A stretch of 6,366 nt of DNA from Saprospiraceae bacterium (GCA_022842255.1 JALHPW010000231.1:290-6655); one strand, 5' to 3'; shown: positions 1 to 6,366, numbered from the stretch's first letter. Notes: generated by a model from the sequence alone, not told the origin. Numbers and translations are program-made.

Positions 1-1145
1 GCTTCCTCTTTTTCATTGGAAGCCACCATGCCCATAAAGTATTGATGCACAAACTCATGCACAACCAGCGATTCCATCATTCGGAGATTGGCCGGCATTC
101 CGTAAAATGTGCCAACGGTAATCAAGGTAGGGTACTCCATCAATCCGGAGCGTAAACCATGGAATGGAGGGTCCACGACCGTGATGCTTGGGTAGGGGTA
201 GGGTCCAACGTGCTGGTCGAGGTATTCGAGCGCAAATTTCAGCGCATGAAGATAACGGGGACCTAAATTGGCATGCTCTGGTGCAATTAGCAATCGAATT
301 TGCACATTTTTCCAACGGTCTTCCTGTACCGTAAAACGCGGGTACACCGACCAGGCAAAATCGATCACATCTTCCACATGGTAATGCCGGGTGGTGGTGC
401 CGTTTCCATTGTGTTTTTCATCTACCAGACAACCCGAAGCGCCCATCACAAACTTGCTATCTGCAGTGATATGCACATCGTACACCCCAAAATCTGCGTA
501 AAATTCCGTGCTGCGAAAAAATTGGTGGCAGTTCCAGTCCCAGAACCCAGCCTTATTTTGCTCAAACACACCCAATTGGGGAAACCAATGGCAAAACAGG
601 TAAAAATCCTTGCTATACCCGGCACGAGCAATGGTTTTGGGCATCTGGGCACGCCATTCCAGGTGGAAAACGCCTGTTTCGCCTGGTTGAATGGGGCGGT
701 CGAGCACTACCTCCAATACCGATTGGTCGGAGGTATTCCCATCGTCCAATTGGATGTACCGCATATTTTGGCTCAAATCTGCCCCGTCTTCTCGGCTGAT
801 TTTGGATACGTCTATCCAGCCCCATTCTTCCTTACTGCGATTGGTAAAGCCCTGCCCAAATATTTGACTGGAACCCCCTAAAAAAGTGGTTTCCGTATTC
901 TTGAACGCATTGAGGTACAGGTACATCCGCAGTTGGTATACCGCCACCGGCGATTGATTGTGGAAGCGAATGGTTTGGGTAGCCTGAATGGTTTTGTCGG
1001 CATCGTTCAGTGTCACAAAAATCTCATAATTCGCGGGCCTTGCACTCAAGGCTTTTGGGAAAAAGGGGTCGCACTGGGCCAGTCCTGCTTCCAGACTGAG
1101 AAACAAGAGAAATACAGGCAAATAACCTCTAAAACTGCTATCCAT
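1..1145 (-). CDS. Secreted M1-family zinc metallopeptidase (aminopeptidase N-like), N-terminal part, cut by window edge
   Basis: The reading frame is open from an ATG at 1145 to the left edge, giving 381 visible residues and no stop. Residues 1-23 form a Sec signal peptide (hydrophobic PVFLLFLSL, then GLA-QC). Residues 40-65 (NYEIFVTLNDADKTIQATQT) open the beta-rich N-terminal domain of M1 peptidases. HWFPQLGVFE at 186-195 and FYADFGVYDVHIT at 215-227 are further family landmarks. The substrate-binding loop equivalent to GAMEN reads GLMEYP (334-339). The zinc and catalytic motif HEFVH is at 363-367. The third zinc ligand, a Glu normally 19 residues after the second His, would lie about five residues beyond the edge, so catalytic competence cannot be fully judged. 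Family members cleave N-terminal residues from peptides; here the enzyme would act in the periplasm or outside the cell. The ATG directly precedes the signal peptide, which supports this start; there is no Shine-Dalgarno sequence. The gene is divergent from the SH3-domain gene. The family call is firm, the substrate unknown. Confidence 0.93.
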   Translation of the reverse strand, partial: MDSSFRGYLPVFLLFLSLEAGLAQCDPFFPKALSARPANYEIFVTLNDADKTIQATQTIRFHNQSPVAVYQLRMYLYLNAFKNTETTFLGGSSQIFGQGFTNRSKEEWGWIDVSKISREDGADLSQNMRYIQLDDGNTSDQSVLEVVLDRPIQPGETGVFHLEWRAQMPKTIARAGYSKDFYLFCHWFPQLGVFEQNKAGFWDWNCHQFFRSTEFYADFGVYDVHITADSKFVMGASGCLVDEKHNGNGTTTRHYHVEDVIDFAWSVYPRFTVQEDRWKNVQIRLLIAPEHANLGPRYLHALKFALEYLDQHVGPYPYPSITVVDPPFHGLRSGLMEYPTLITVGTFYGMPANLRMMESLVVHEFVHQYFMGMVASNEKEE

Positions 1146-1147
1146 GT

Positions 1148-1200
1148 TGCTGTAAATTGATTGCCCACAAAGAAAGTGAGAATTGGGACTTTTTACAGCA
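1148..1200. repeat. 9-bp inverted repeat TGCTGTAAA / TTTACAGCA in the divergent intergenic region
   Basis: The arms are 1148-1156 (TGCTGTAAA) and 1192-1200 (TTTACAGCA), a perfect 9-bp match separated by 35 bases. They lie in the 102-base gap between the divergent M1 peptidase and SH3-domain genes. The left arm ends within a few bases of the peptidase start codon. The spacing is too wide for a good terminator and no T-run follows, so paired binding sites for a regulator are more likely than an RNA hairpin, if the repeat is functional. Read toward the peptidase, the outer arm continues as TGCTGTAAAAAG, which also occurs upstream of the DUF5686 gene. The function is inferred only. Confidence 0.4.
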
Positions 1201-1221
1201 TCCATGAGCAATACTTACCAC

Positions 1222-1229
1222 TACTTTTG
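1222..1229 (+). promoter_or_regulatory. Candidate Bacteroidota -7 promoter box for the SH3-domain gene
   Basis: TACTTTTG matches the Bacteroidota sigma-ABfr -7 consensus TAnnTTTG exactly and ends 18 bases before the ATG at 1248. No convincing TTTG or TTG -33 element sits about 20 bases upstream. The implied 5' leader would be only about a dozen bases, with an A-rich stretch (CAAAATAAAATA) in place of a Shine-Dalgarno sequence. A single 8-base degenerate match can arise by chance, so this is a modest call. Confidence 0.35.
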
Positions 1230-1247
1230 CCGCCAAAATAAAATACC

Positions 1248-2129
1248 ATGAGCAAAACACTTTTGACCACCCTGGCCTTGTTGGCTGCTACATTTCTCAT
1301 TGCACAAGAATCGGATGCAGACAACTGGATGATGTCCAATGGTTCCCTAGAAGGATTTGTGGTTGGAAACCAATACTTTACGCTGGTTTCGGATGCCAAT
1401 TTGCGGGAAGCGTCAAACACCCAATCCGGTGTCATTACCAAATTGCCTATCGCAACTACGGTTGAAATCGTCAGTGTCAGCACAGATTCCTTGAACCTGC
1501 GCGGGGTGAAATTGCCCTGGGTGCAGGTGCGTACCAAAACAACGGGTAAAACCGAACAAACGGGTTATCTCTGGGGCGGCTTCCTCGCGTTGGCCAGCAT
1601 CCAAACCCCCAACGATGAATATACACCCAATGCCGGGGTGCAATACCTGACTGGTGTAGCTGCCTACGATGAAAACAAGCACCAAATAACGGTTCAGGTG
1701 CGTTGCGCAAAAGACAATAAGGAGCTCTCGAAATGCGAATTCACCACCAACGGCGACCTTTCCTATTACCCCAGTTTTGAACTGGTGTTTGATTCCTTTA
1801 AAAAGGTCAAAGCCATCTTATCCGTCAATTATTACTACCCGGCCTGTGGCTACCCTTCGGGCAATAACCTCCTGTTTTGGCAAGAAAACAACCAACTGGT
1901 CAAGGTGCTCGAAACCTCCTCCGTGAGTGACGGCGGGGTGTTTTACGATTCTGAAGAGTTCATCCTGCCCAGTCAGCGCGGTGGAATCGGCGATCACATC
2001 ATCGTGACCCACGACCATTCTGAATTCGAGGAGCAAGGAGAGGATTTTGTTCGAACCAAGCAGAGTTTTGGCATCGTCCTGTACAAATGGAATGGTGCCA
2101 AACTGGTGAAGGTTCGGGAAGTGAAATAG
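1248..2129 (+). CDS. Secreted protein with a bacterial SH3 domain and an uncharacterised C-terminal region
   Basis: The product is 293 residues. A Sec signal peptide (MSKTLLTTLALLAATFLIAQ) suggests cleavage near residue 20 and export to the periplasm or beyond. Residues 43-114 look like a bacterial SH3 (SH3b) domain: YFTLVSDANLRE at the start, GVITKLPIATTVEIV in the middle, then PWVQVR and the closing GYLWGGFLA. Such domains usually bind peptidoglycan or act as protein-interaction modules; which applies here is unknown. Residues 130-293 match no family I recognise. They are beta-rich, with cysteines at 153, 163 and 200, an aromatic NYYYPACGYPSG stretch at 194-205, and a closing YKWNGAKLVKVREVK. 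The ATG at 1248 is chosen because it directly precedes the signal peptide; the upstream sequence is A-rich without a Shine-Dalgarno. It is the only plus-strand gene here, is convergent with the DUF4833 gene 10 bases downstream, and appears monocistronic. Confidence 0.85.
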   Translation: MSKTLLTTLALLAATFLIAQESDADNWMMSNGSLEGFVVGNQYFTLVSDANLREASNTQSGVITKLPIATTVEIVSVSTDSLNLRGVKLPWVQVRTKTTGKTEQTGYLWGGFLALASIQTPNDEYTPNAGVQYLTGVAAYDENKHQITVQVRCAKDNKELSKCEFTTNGDLSYYPSFELVFDSFKKVKAILSVNYYYPACGYPSGNNLLFWQENNQLVKVLETSSVSDGGVFYDSEEFILPSQRGGIGDHIIVTHDHSEFEEQGEDFVRTKQSFGIVLYKWNGAKLVKVREVK

Positions 2130-2139
2130 GGCTCCCCAA

Positions 2140-2670
2140 CTATGGCACAAACTTCTCGTAAGCTGCCCGTCCCGACTGTACCTCCACCCCAAATATCTCC
2201 ACGTAGTGGATGTTGGGCTTCAAGCCAAAAAGTGTAGGCTCAAGCTCAATAAAAACCCGCTTGAGATAAGCCTCCTTCCCATTGAGCATCATGATGACCA
2301 CGGGTCGACCTTGGGCGTTTTTTTTCAGTCGAAATTTTCGCTGCGAGTACGAAACCAGGTGAAAAATGTACTCGTTGGCACTTTCTGAAATACTGGATTT
2401 TACGCCATAAGCCAGGGTGCGTTGGAGGTAATTTAAGTCTTGCCGTTGTCCGGATTCGGAAAAGCGCAGCCAATAGACATCGATTGGCTGGTCTTTTTGA
2501 AACTGCCCGTCAGGACCCAGTTTAGCATCATACACGACCGTATTGGGGCTTCCTGTGCGTTGGATGTAAAACAGCCGATGGAAGGCATCCGGTGGGGTAG
2601 GGTAGGAGTCTTGTGCCTGAATGTGAAGGCTAAAAAAGCCTAGTAGTAGAAGGGAAAGTAGTTTTTTCAT
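2140..2670 (-). CDS. Small secreted DUF4833-family protein
   Basis: The product is 176 residues from an ATG at 2670. Residues 1-20 (MKKLLSLLLLGFFSLHIQAQ) are a strong Sec signal peptide. A longer in-frame start at 2709 would add 13 non-signal-like residues overlapping the upstream gene, so the inner start is preferred. The mature part carries signatures I associate with DUF4833: LFYIQRTGSPNTVVYDAKL (33-51), PIDVYWLRF (62-70), LQRTLAYGV (82-90), a lysine-rich turn leading to VVIMMLNGKEAYLKRVFIEL (124-143), and YVEIFGVEVQSG (156-167). The family has no established biochemical role that I can name; it is small, exported and typical of Bacteroidota. The start lies 2 bases after the stop of the DUF5686 gene (TAA-AC-ATG), which strongly suggests co-transcription and translational reinitiation. 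The coding strand has an A8 run (plus coordinates 2318-2325) in the KKN codons of this gene, with no sign of disruption. Confidence 0.87.
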   Translation of the reverse strand: MKKLLSLLLLGFFSLHIQAQDSYPTPPDAFHRLFYIQRTGSPNTVVYDAKLGPDGQFQKDQPIDVYWLRFSESGQRQDLNYLQRTLAYGVKSSISESANEYIFHLVSYSQRKFRLKKNAQGRPVVIMMLNGKEAYLKRVFIELEPTLFGLKPNIHYVEIFGVEVQSGRAAYEKFVP

Positions 2671-2672
2671 GT

Positions 2673-5234
2673 TTAAAAATCCAATTTGAACCGAGCCCGG
2701 ATGCCCCATTTGCTCACGCCGGGCAAATCAGTATAAGTTAGGCGGCGTACATAATCCACCCGAAACAGTTTGAAGATATTGGCAATCCCTGCGCTGGCCT
2801 CTATGTATGGCCTGTTTTCGAGGGTGTTGGTCACCGTGCGACCTTGGTCATCAATTGGGAACTTAAGCAAGCCGTTTGAATTGCTGGGGCGATTTTTGTC
2901 GTCCAAACCTCCATATAAACCTTTGAAACTGAGTACTTCCCGCCATTTCAAACGGCGTAGCAACGGGATTTTATTAAAGAAGAACCCGCCAAAATTGTGC
3001 TGAACATTCAAAGCCAGATACTTGTCGCTGGCAAATTCCAGGAAGTTCATCAGGTTATAGGCCTGCAATTGATAGGAGTAGGTTTGGTTGGCCCGGTGTA
3101 TTTCCAACAAGGGATAAGGAACGGTTCCAAAAACACGTCCGCCCTCTAAGGTCCACTCTGAAATGCCCAAAGGAGCGATGTAAAAAGTCTTGGTAACCCT
3201 GGCCATCAGGGTTTGGTAGTTGTATTCACCGCCGAGCACATCTTTTACGCCCGCCTGAAAACCGAGCAGAAAAATCGGGTATTTATTCATGATCGGGATA
3301 CGGTAGGTTTTCCCTTGATAAAATTTCTCATTGGGGGCGTAACGTATCGTAAAACCGAGGGTAGCGGTGGCAATTTCGGCCTGATATTGCGTTCCATCTA
3401 CGCCTGGCTGTTGATAATCAAACAGTAGTGCGCCCCCTGGCGATTTTTGGACCTGGCGGAATGCAAGGGTGTAACTCAGGCCTCTTTGCAATTCCCGAAC
3501 ATATTCCATCACAAAAGCGCGGTTGTAAATCATTTTGTCGTTCACACCACGCTTGAATGAAAGCAGGATATTGTCTTCTTGTACAAATTGCAGGCTTTCT
3601 CCGGGTATTTGGGTCTCATTTTGGTATGAAACTGTTATTTGGTTCATCGGGAAGGCCAGTGGCTTCTTATTGGCGAATGCATAGGTCACTCCGCCATAAT
3701 ATTTCCATTTTTCATCCTTAAATCCATACGCTGCGTATCCTTCAAGCAAAATGTTTTTGGCCAATCGGCTATTGGTGCGTCCGCCAATCCTTGGCCTGAA
3801 CCCTTCTACGGTATTGAAACTGTAAAAGGTATTTACCGGCCCTAGGTCAAACCATCCGAAACTTTTGAACCCGGCCAACAACAATACAGCAACATTCATG
3901 GTGCGCCGGAATGCAGGCACATTTTGGATGCTGTCCACCATTTTAAATATCCCGACTTCTGTTTTGGACAAAGGGTTGTGCCTTCGCATGGACCAGAAGT
4001 TGGCGTCGCGCTGCGTTGAGTTTTCGTCTACAATCGTTGTGACTTGGGTGCGAAAAAGACTGTCGGGCAGCGTGTTGTTGAGGGTGTAGTTTTTGTAGGA
4101 CACAGATTTGTGGCCTAAAATACTACGACCTTTTTCGGATTTAACCAGTTGAAAATCCATCGAAATATCGTCTTTTACCAACATCAGTCGACGGTTTTCC
4201 CCTTCCCCAAAAAAATCAAACTCTTGTTCCAAATGAAGGTCAGACACCCAGTTGAGGTTGATTTTTTTAGAAATACCCATTTGCACTTTGCGCACGGCAA
4301 AACTGGAATCTAACGCGACCAACATATTGCCCACAAACGCCAGATCGTTCTTGTTGCTGGGTGCAAAAAAGAGATCCACATACTTCGCCCCTTGATATTC
4401 AACGGTATCGATGATGTAAAACCGATACATCGAAGGGGCCATGCTTGATAATGGGCCGACAAACTGGGTGCTCAGCAAATCAATTTTGGCATCATAGATG
4501 TCGACATTTTGGTAGAGGTTGTTCAAGTATGCCGACACCCCATCTTCCTCCAGGTACCCTTTCAAACCAGTCTGCTGCTCTCCAGTCACATACACCTTTT
4601 CTGTCTGTGGATTTTTTCGATAATAAACGTTCATCAAACGTTCGCGTAGGTAAACAGGCAGCGCAACCTTGCCATTTACCGCATTGGTGTCCACATTTTC
4701 AAAAATGAACTGGAACTTGCGTAGCGAGCGTCGATTCCTGAACTTATCCGTGACGTTGTTGATGTCCAGTTGAAGTTTTTCGTAAGCCTCATAGTTGTAA
4801 TAATCAAGGCTTTGTCGCCGGTTTTGATCTTTATGGGCGAAAACCTGCCCAATCAGGTTAACGGCAGGATTGTTTTTCCGTCGATATTTTTCTGGGCGAA
4901 TCTCTACCTCATCCAGTGTGACGGTGGATTCTGAAAGTCGGACCGAGATTTCGTTGTGCTCGCCGGATTTGATCCTGACCGTTTCGGTTTTATATCCGAC
5001 GTAGGCGACGCGAATTTGAGTCACACGCTCCGACGTTTCGATCCGGAAATTCCCATCCAAATCGGTGCGTGTTCCCAAATTGGCATCTGGCACTTGGACT
5101 GTTGCATAGGGAAGGGGCTCACTGGTGCGGGCATCCAATACTTTGCCATGTACCGTGGTGCTGTTTTGCGCCATCAACCAGGTCGAGCTGAGTAAAATGA
5201 ATAGCGACAAGCCGTATTTTGCAAATAAAGACAT
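2673..5234 (-). CDS. Outer-membrane protein with CarboxypepD-regulatory-like domain and DUF5686 beta-barrel
   Basis: The product is 853 residues from an ATG at 5234. Residues 1-23 (MSLFAKYGLSLFILLSSTWLMAQ) form a Sec signal peptide. Residues 26-110 are a carboxypeptidase-regulatory-like beta-sandwich, with VHGKVLDARTSEPLPYATV, GTRTDLDGNFRI and YVGYKTETV as its landmarks; TonB-dependent receptors of Bacteroidota carry the same module. There is no TonB plug after it. Instead NNPAVNLIGQV (121-131) and YYNYEAYEKLQLD begin a DUF5686-type region, and the second half is rich in alternating aromatic strands that suggest a barrel. The protein ends in RARFKLDF, the terminal Phe expected of barrels inserted by the BAM machinery. 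The role is unknown. The frame stays open 63 codons upstream to 5423, overlapping the dehydrogenase gene; the inner start is preferred because it precedes the signal peptide. No Shine-Dalgarno sequence is visible. It is almost certainly co-transcribed with the DUF4833 gene. Confidence 0.9.
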   Translation of the reverse strand: MSLFAKYGLSLFILLSSTWLMAQNSTTVHGKVLDARTSEPLPYATVQVPDANLGTRTDLDGNFRIETSERVTQIRVAYVGYKTETVRIKSGEHNEISVRLSESTVTLDEVEIRPEKYRRKNNPAVNLIGQVFAHKDQNRRQSLDYYNYEAYEKLQLDINNVTDKFRNRRSLRKFQFIFENVDTNAVNGKVALPVYLRERLMNVYYRKNPQTEKVYVTGEQQTGLKGYLEEDGVSAYLNNLYQNVDIYDAKIDLLSTQFVGPLSSMAPSMYRFYIIDTVEYQGAKYVDLFFAPSNKNDLAFVGNMLVALDSSFAVRKVQMGISKKINLNWVSDLHLEQEFDFFGEGENRRLMLVKDDISMDFQLVKSEKGRSILGHKSVSYKNYTLNNTLPDSLFRTQVTTIVDENSTQRDANFWSMRRHNPLSKTEVGIFKMVDSIQNVPAFRRTMNVAVLLLAGFKSFGWFDLGPVNTFYSFNTVEGFRPRIGGRTNSRLAKNILLEGYAAYGFKDEKWKYYGGVTYAFANKKPLAFPMNQITVSYQNETQIPGESLQFVQEDNILLSFKRGVNDKMIYNRAFVMEYVRELQRGLSYTLAFRQVQKSPGGALLFDYQQPGVDGTQYQAEIATATLGFTIRYAPNEKFYQGKTYRIPIMNKYPIFLLGFQAGVKDVLGGEYNYQTLMARVTKTFYIAPLGISEWTLEGGRVFGTVPYPLLEIHRANQTYSYQLQAYNLMNFLEFASDKYLALNVQHNFGGFFFNKIPLLRRLKWREVLSFKGLYGGLDDKNRPSNSNGLLKFPIDDQGRTVTNTLENRPYIEASAGIANIFKLFRVDYVRRLTYTDLPGVSKWGIRARFKLDF

Positions 5235-5391
5235 AGGAGCAAATGGTGCTAAACCACGGTGTTTTTGCTGCTTTTTTACAGCAAACTGTGCAGTAATGGA
5301 GTGGTATGAATGTTTTTTTTCAGTAAATGGATGCATAATCAAGGCGTTAATCAGTATTACATGCCCTACGAGCGCAAACGTCTCCCTTAGA
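5235..5391 (-). promoter_or_regulatory. 157-base gap upstream of the DUF5686 gene, possible promoter region
   Basis: This stretch separates the dehydrogenase stop from the preferred DUF5686 start on the same strand. It is AT-rich with long T/A runs (T8 at 5313-5320, T6 at 5272-5277) and contains the TTTGCTG/CAGCAAA palindrome. A partial -7-like match, GACGTTTG (7 of 8 to TAnnTTTG), lies at 5375-5382 without a -33 partner. I see no terminator for the dehydrogenase, because no GC-rich hairpin is followed by a T-run on the minus strand. The length suits an independent promoter, but read-through from the dehydrogenase is equally possible. The same frame as the downstream gene is open across it, but the encoded residues do not look like protein sequence. 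Confidence 0.3.
5264..5285. repeat. Inverted repeat TTTGCTG-N8-CAGCAAA upstream of the DUF5686 gene
   Basis: The arms at 5264-5270 and 5279-5285 form a perfect 7-bp palindrome around the 8-base spacer CTTTTTTA, centred about 40 bases before the start codon at 5234. It could be an operator or a short 5'-leader hairpin. No T-run follows the stem on either strand, so it is not a standard intrinsic terminator. Its inner edge shares TTTTTACAGCA (5273-5283) with 1190-1200 upstream of the M1 peptidase gene. The function is inferred. Confidence 0.4.
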
Positions 5392-6366
5392 TTATAACCA
5401 GCCCGCTTGTTTATACCAGGCAATGGTATTGTCCATGCCTCGGCTCAGGTCGAATTCAGGCTGAAATTGTAATGTTTTGAGCAATGGGCTTGCGTCGCAA
5501 TGCCAGTTTTCGGCGGCTAATTCTGGAAGTTTATCCCGATTCAAGGCGGAGGGTTTGTTCTGCCAGCGGCCGATGGTTTCCGCAATGCCGGCCACCTGTT
5601 TTACCAAACCAAGCGGCAATCGGACTTTCAGGGTCTTTTTACCACCCAAGGCCTTGCGAATGGCCGCCCCGAGGTCTTCAGTGGTATAAAAATGGCCGTC
5701 TGACAGGATGAATTTTTGATGGTTTACCATGGGCGCGGGGCTTTCCAAAATATGAAAAATGGCACTGGACACATCCGCAGCATGGATAAAACTCAATCGT
5801 TGGGCATTCCGACCAATGGTTAGTTCCAAGCCCCTGTTGGCCATGCGGATGACGGTCAAAATATCCCGTTCCCATGGTCCATACACCGCTGTAGGTTGGA
5901 CCACTATCCAGGGGAATTCCTGGGGCAAGGATTCTAAATACAGCTCCGTTTGCCGTTTGCTTTCCCCATAGGCTGTGAGCGGGCTGGCTGGCTGGCTGCC
6001 CTGAATCATTTCGGCTCCATGCGGCGCAGCCCCTAAAGAAGCGAGGCTGCTGACAAACAAAAACCTGTCTGGCACAAGCCCTGGATTTTGCAATGCTATT
6101 GTTAGGCGACGGGTATTTTCGGTATTCCCCTCCCGATATCCTTCATGCGTCAGGGCTTTTGTAACCCCTGCATTGTGGATGACCCAATCAAATCGCCCTG
6201 CCTTCTGCAATCGCTCGGTCAGGGCCTCAACATCGCCCAATGGGAAGTCGAGTAGTTGTAACCGTGGGTCATTCAAACGGGTACGGTCACTGCTGTGGCG
6301 TACGGCTGCGGTAACATCGTGCCCATTTTGGAGGGCTCGCTCTACGAGGTAACCGCCTATGAAGCC
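5392..6366 (-). CDS. NAD(P)-dependent epimerase/dehydratase (extended SDR), N-terminus cut by window edge
   Basis: The frame is open from the right edge to a TAA at 5392-5394, giving 324 visible residues. A TTG at 6276 is not the start, because the frame continues upstream as GFIGGYLVERALQNGHDVTAAVR, the classic Rossmann nucleotide-binding segment. Only the first strand and the first glycine of TGxxGFIG are missing, probably about 6-12 residues. Visible residues 65-67 (NAG) form the central strand turn, FVSSLAS (104-110) holds the catalytic Ser, and YGESK (133-137) is the catalytic Tyr-xxx-Lys. PTAVYGPWERD (158-168) and SFIHAADVSSAI follow. The C-terminal GMDNTIAWYKQAGWL is typical of extended SDRs. 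The AAVRHSSD end of the second strand has Arg rather than an acidic residue, which hints at NADP(H). The enzyme should be a cytoplasmic oxidoreductase or epimerase of a sugar, sterol-like or flavonol-like substrate; the substrate cannot be assigned. It lies 157 bases upstream of the DUF5686 gene on the same strand and may share its transcript. Confidence 0.92.
   Translation of the reverse strand, partial: GFIGGYLVERALQNGHDVTAAVRHSSDRTRLNDPRLQLLDFPLGDVEALTERLQKAGRFDWVIHNAGVTKALTHEGYREGNTENTRRLTIALQNPGLVPDRFLFVSSLASLGAAPHGAEMIQGSQPASPLTAYGESKRQTELYLESLPQEFPWIVVQPTAVYGPWERDILTVIRMANRGLELTIGRNAQRLSFIHAADVSSAIFHILESPAPMVNHQKFILSDGHFYTTEDLGAAIRKALGGKKTLKVRLPLGLVKQVAGIAETIGRWQNKPSALNRDKLPELAAENWHCDASPLLKTLQFQPEFDLSRGMDNTIAWYKQAGWL
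5982..5998 (-). repeat. Tetranucleotide GGCT tract (4 perfect units plus one base) inside the dehydrogenase gene
   Basis: GGCT occurs four times in direct succession (AGCC on the coding strand), encoding the linker GSQPASP about ten residues before the catalytic YGESK motif. The tract is in frame as given. Because the unit is not a multiple of three, gain or loss of one copy would shift the frame and remove the active site. Four units is short for a phase-variable locus, so the repeat is a fact while the switching role is speculative. Confidence 0.6.

Noticed and set aside
300..881. Plus-strand 193-codon open frame opposite the M1 peptidase gene
   Set aside because: It lies antisense to a strongly family-like coding frame, has no recognisable domain and no start context; it is a shadow frame.
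2095..2148. GTGCCA/TGGCAC inverted repeat and GGGCTCCC between the convergent genes as a terminator
   Set aside because: The 6-bp arms are 42 bases apart, the GGG-CT-CCC loop is too short to fold well, and no T-run follows on either strand.
2318..2325. A8 run on the coding strand of the DUF4833 gene as a programmed frameshift site
   Set aside because: The zero-frame product is complete and family-like through its C-terminus, and I did not find a stimulatory structure or a meaningful alternative frame.
2317..5324. Identical 13-mer GTTTTTTTTCAGT at 2317-2329 and 5312-5324
   Set aside because: The match is dominated by a T8 run; one copy is inside a coding region and the other in an AT-rich gap, so chance explains it.
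5336..5353. Direct repeat TAATCA at 5336-5341 and 5348-5353 as an operator
   Set aside because: Two copies of an AT-rich 6-mer in an AT-rich gap are expected by chance, and no further copies support a binding site.
6274..6276. TTG as the start codon of the dehydrogenase gene
   Set aside because: The same frame continues to the window edge as GFIGGYLVERAL, an essential part of the nucleotide-binding fold, so the true start is outside the window.

Overview
The window looks like chromosomal DNA from a member of the Bacteroidota. The evidence is an outer-membrane protein with a carboxypeptidase-regulatory-like domain plus a DUF5686 barrel, a DUF4833 protein, a secreted M1 peptidase with Bacteroidota-style motifs, no clear Shine-Dalgarno sequences before the starts, and a TAnnTTTG-type -7 box. 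Base composition is moderate. A saprospirian-type host (Haliscomenobacter/Lewinella-like) is a guess from protein style and is not proven. I see no RNA genes, transposases, CRISPR arrays or phage genes.

Layout. At 1-1145 (minus) is the N-terminal part of a secreted M1-family zinc metallopeptidase, cut by the left edge just after its HEFVH motif. A 102-base divergent intergenic region (1146-1247) separates it from the only plus-strand gene, a secreted protein with a bacterial SH3 domain (1248-2129). Ten bases further on this gene converges with a minus-strand cluster. Read in transcription order (right to left), the cluster is: an extended short-chain dehydrogenase/reductase cut at its N-terminus by the right edge (5392-6366); a 157-base gap; an 853-residue outer-membrane protein with a regulatory-like domain and DUF5686 (2673-5234); and, 2 bases after its stop codon, a small secreted DUF4833 protein (2140-2670).

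How the genes may work together. Four of the five products carry Sec-type signal peptides, so the region is mainly about the cell envelope. The DUF5686 and DUF4833 genes are almost certainly co-transcribed and probably translationally coupled, so they are the best candidates for a functional pair: an outer-membrane barrel and a small periplasmic or surface partner. Neither family has a well-established function that I can name. The dehydrogenase may belong to the same transcript, but the 157-base gap allows a separate promoter.

Nothing here clearly amounts to a new defence, mobile or biosynthetic system. The points most worth a second look are the DUF5686-DUF4833 pair, a TGCTGTAAA motif that recurs upstream of two minus-strand genes, a GGCT tetranucleotide tract just before the catalytic motif of the dehydrogenase, and the uncharacterised C-terminal part of the SH3 protein.
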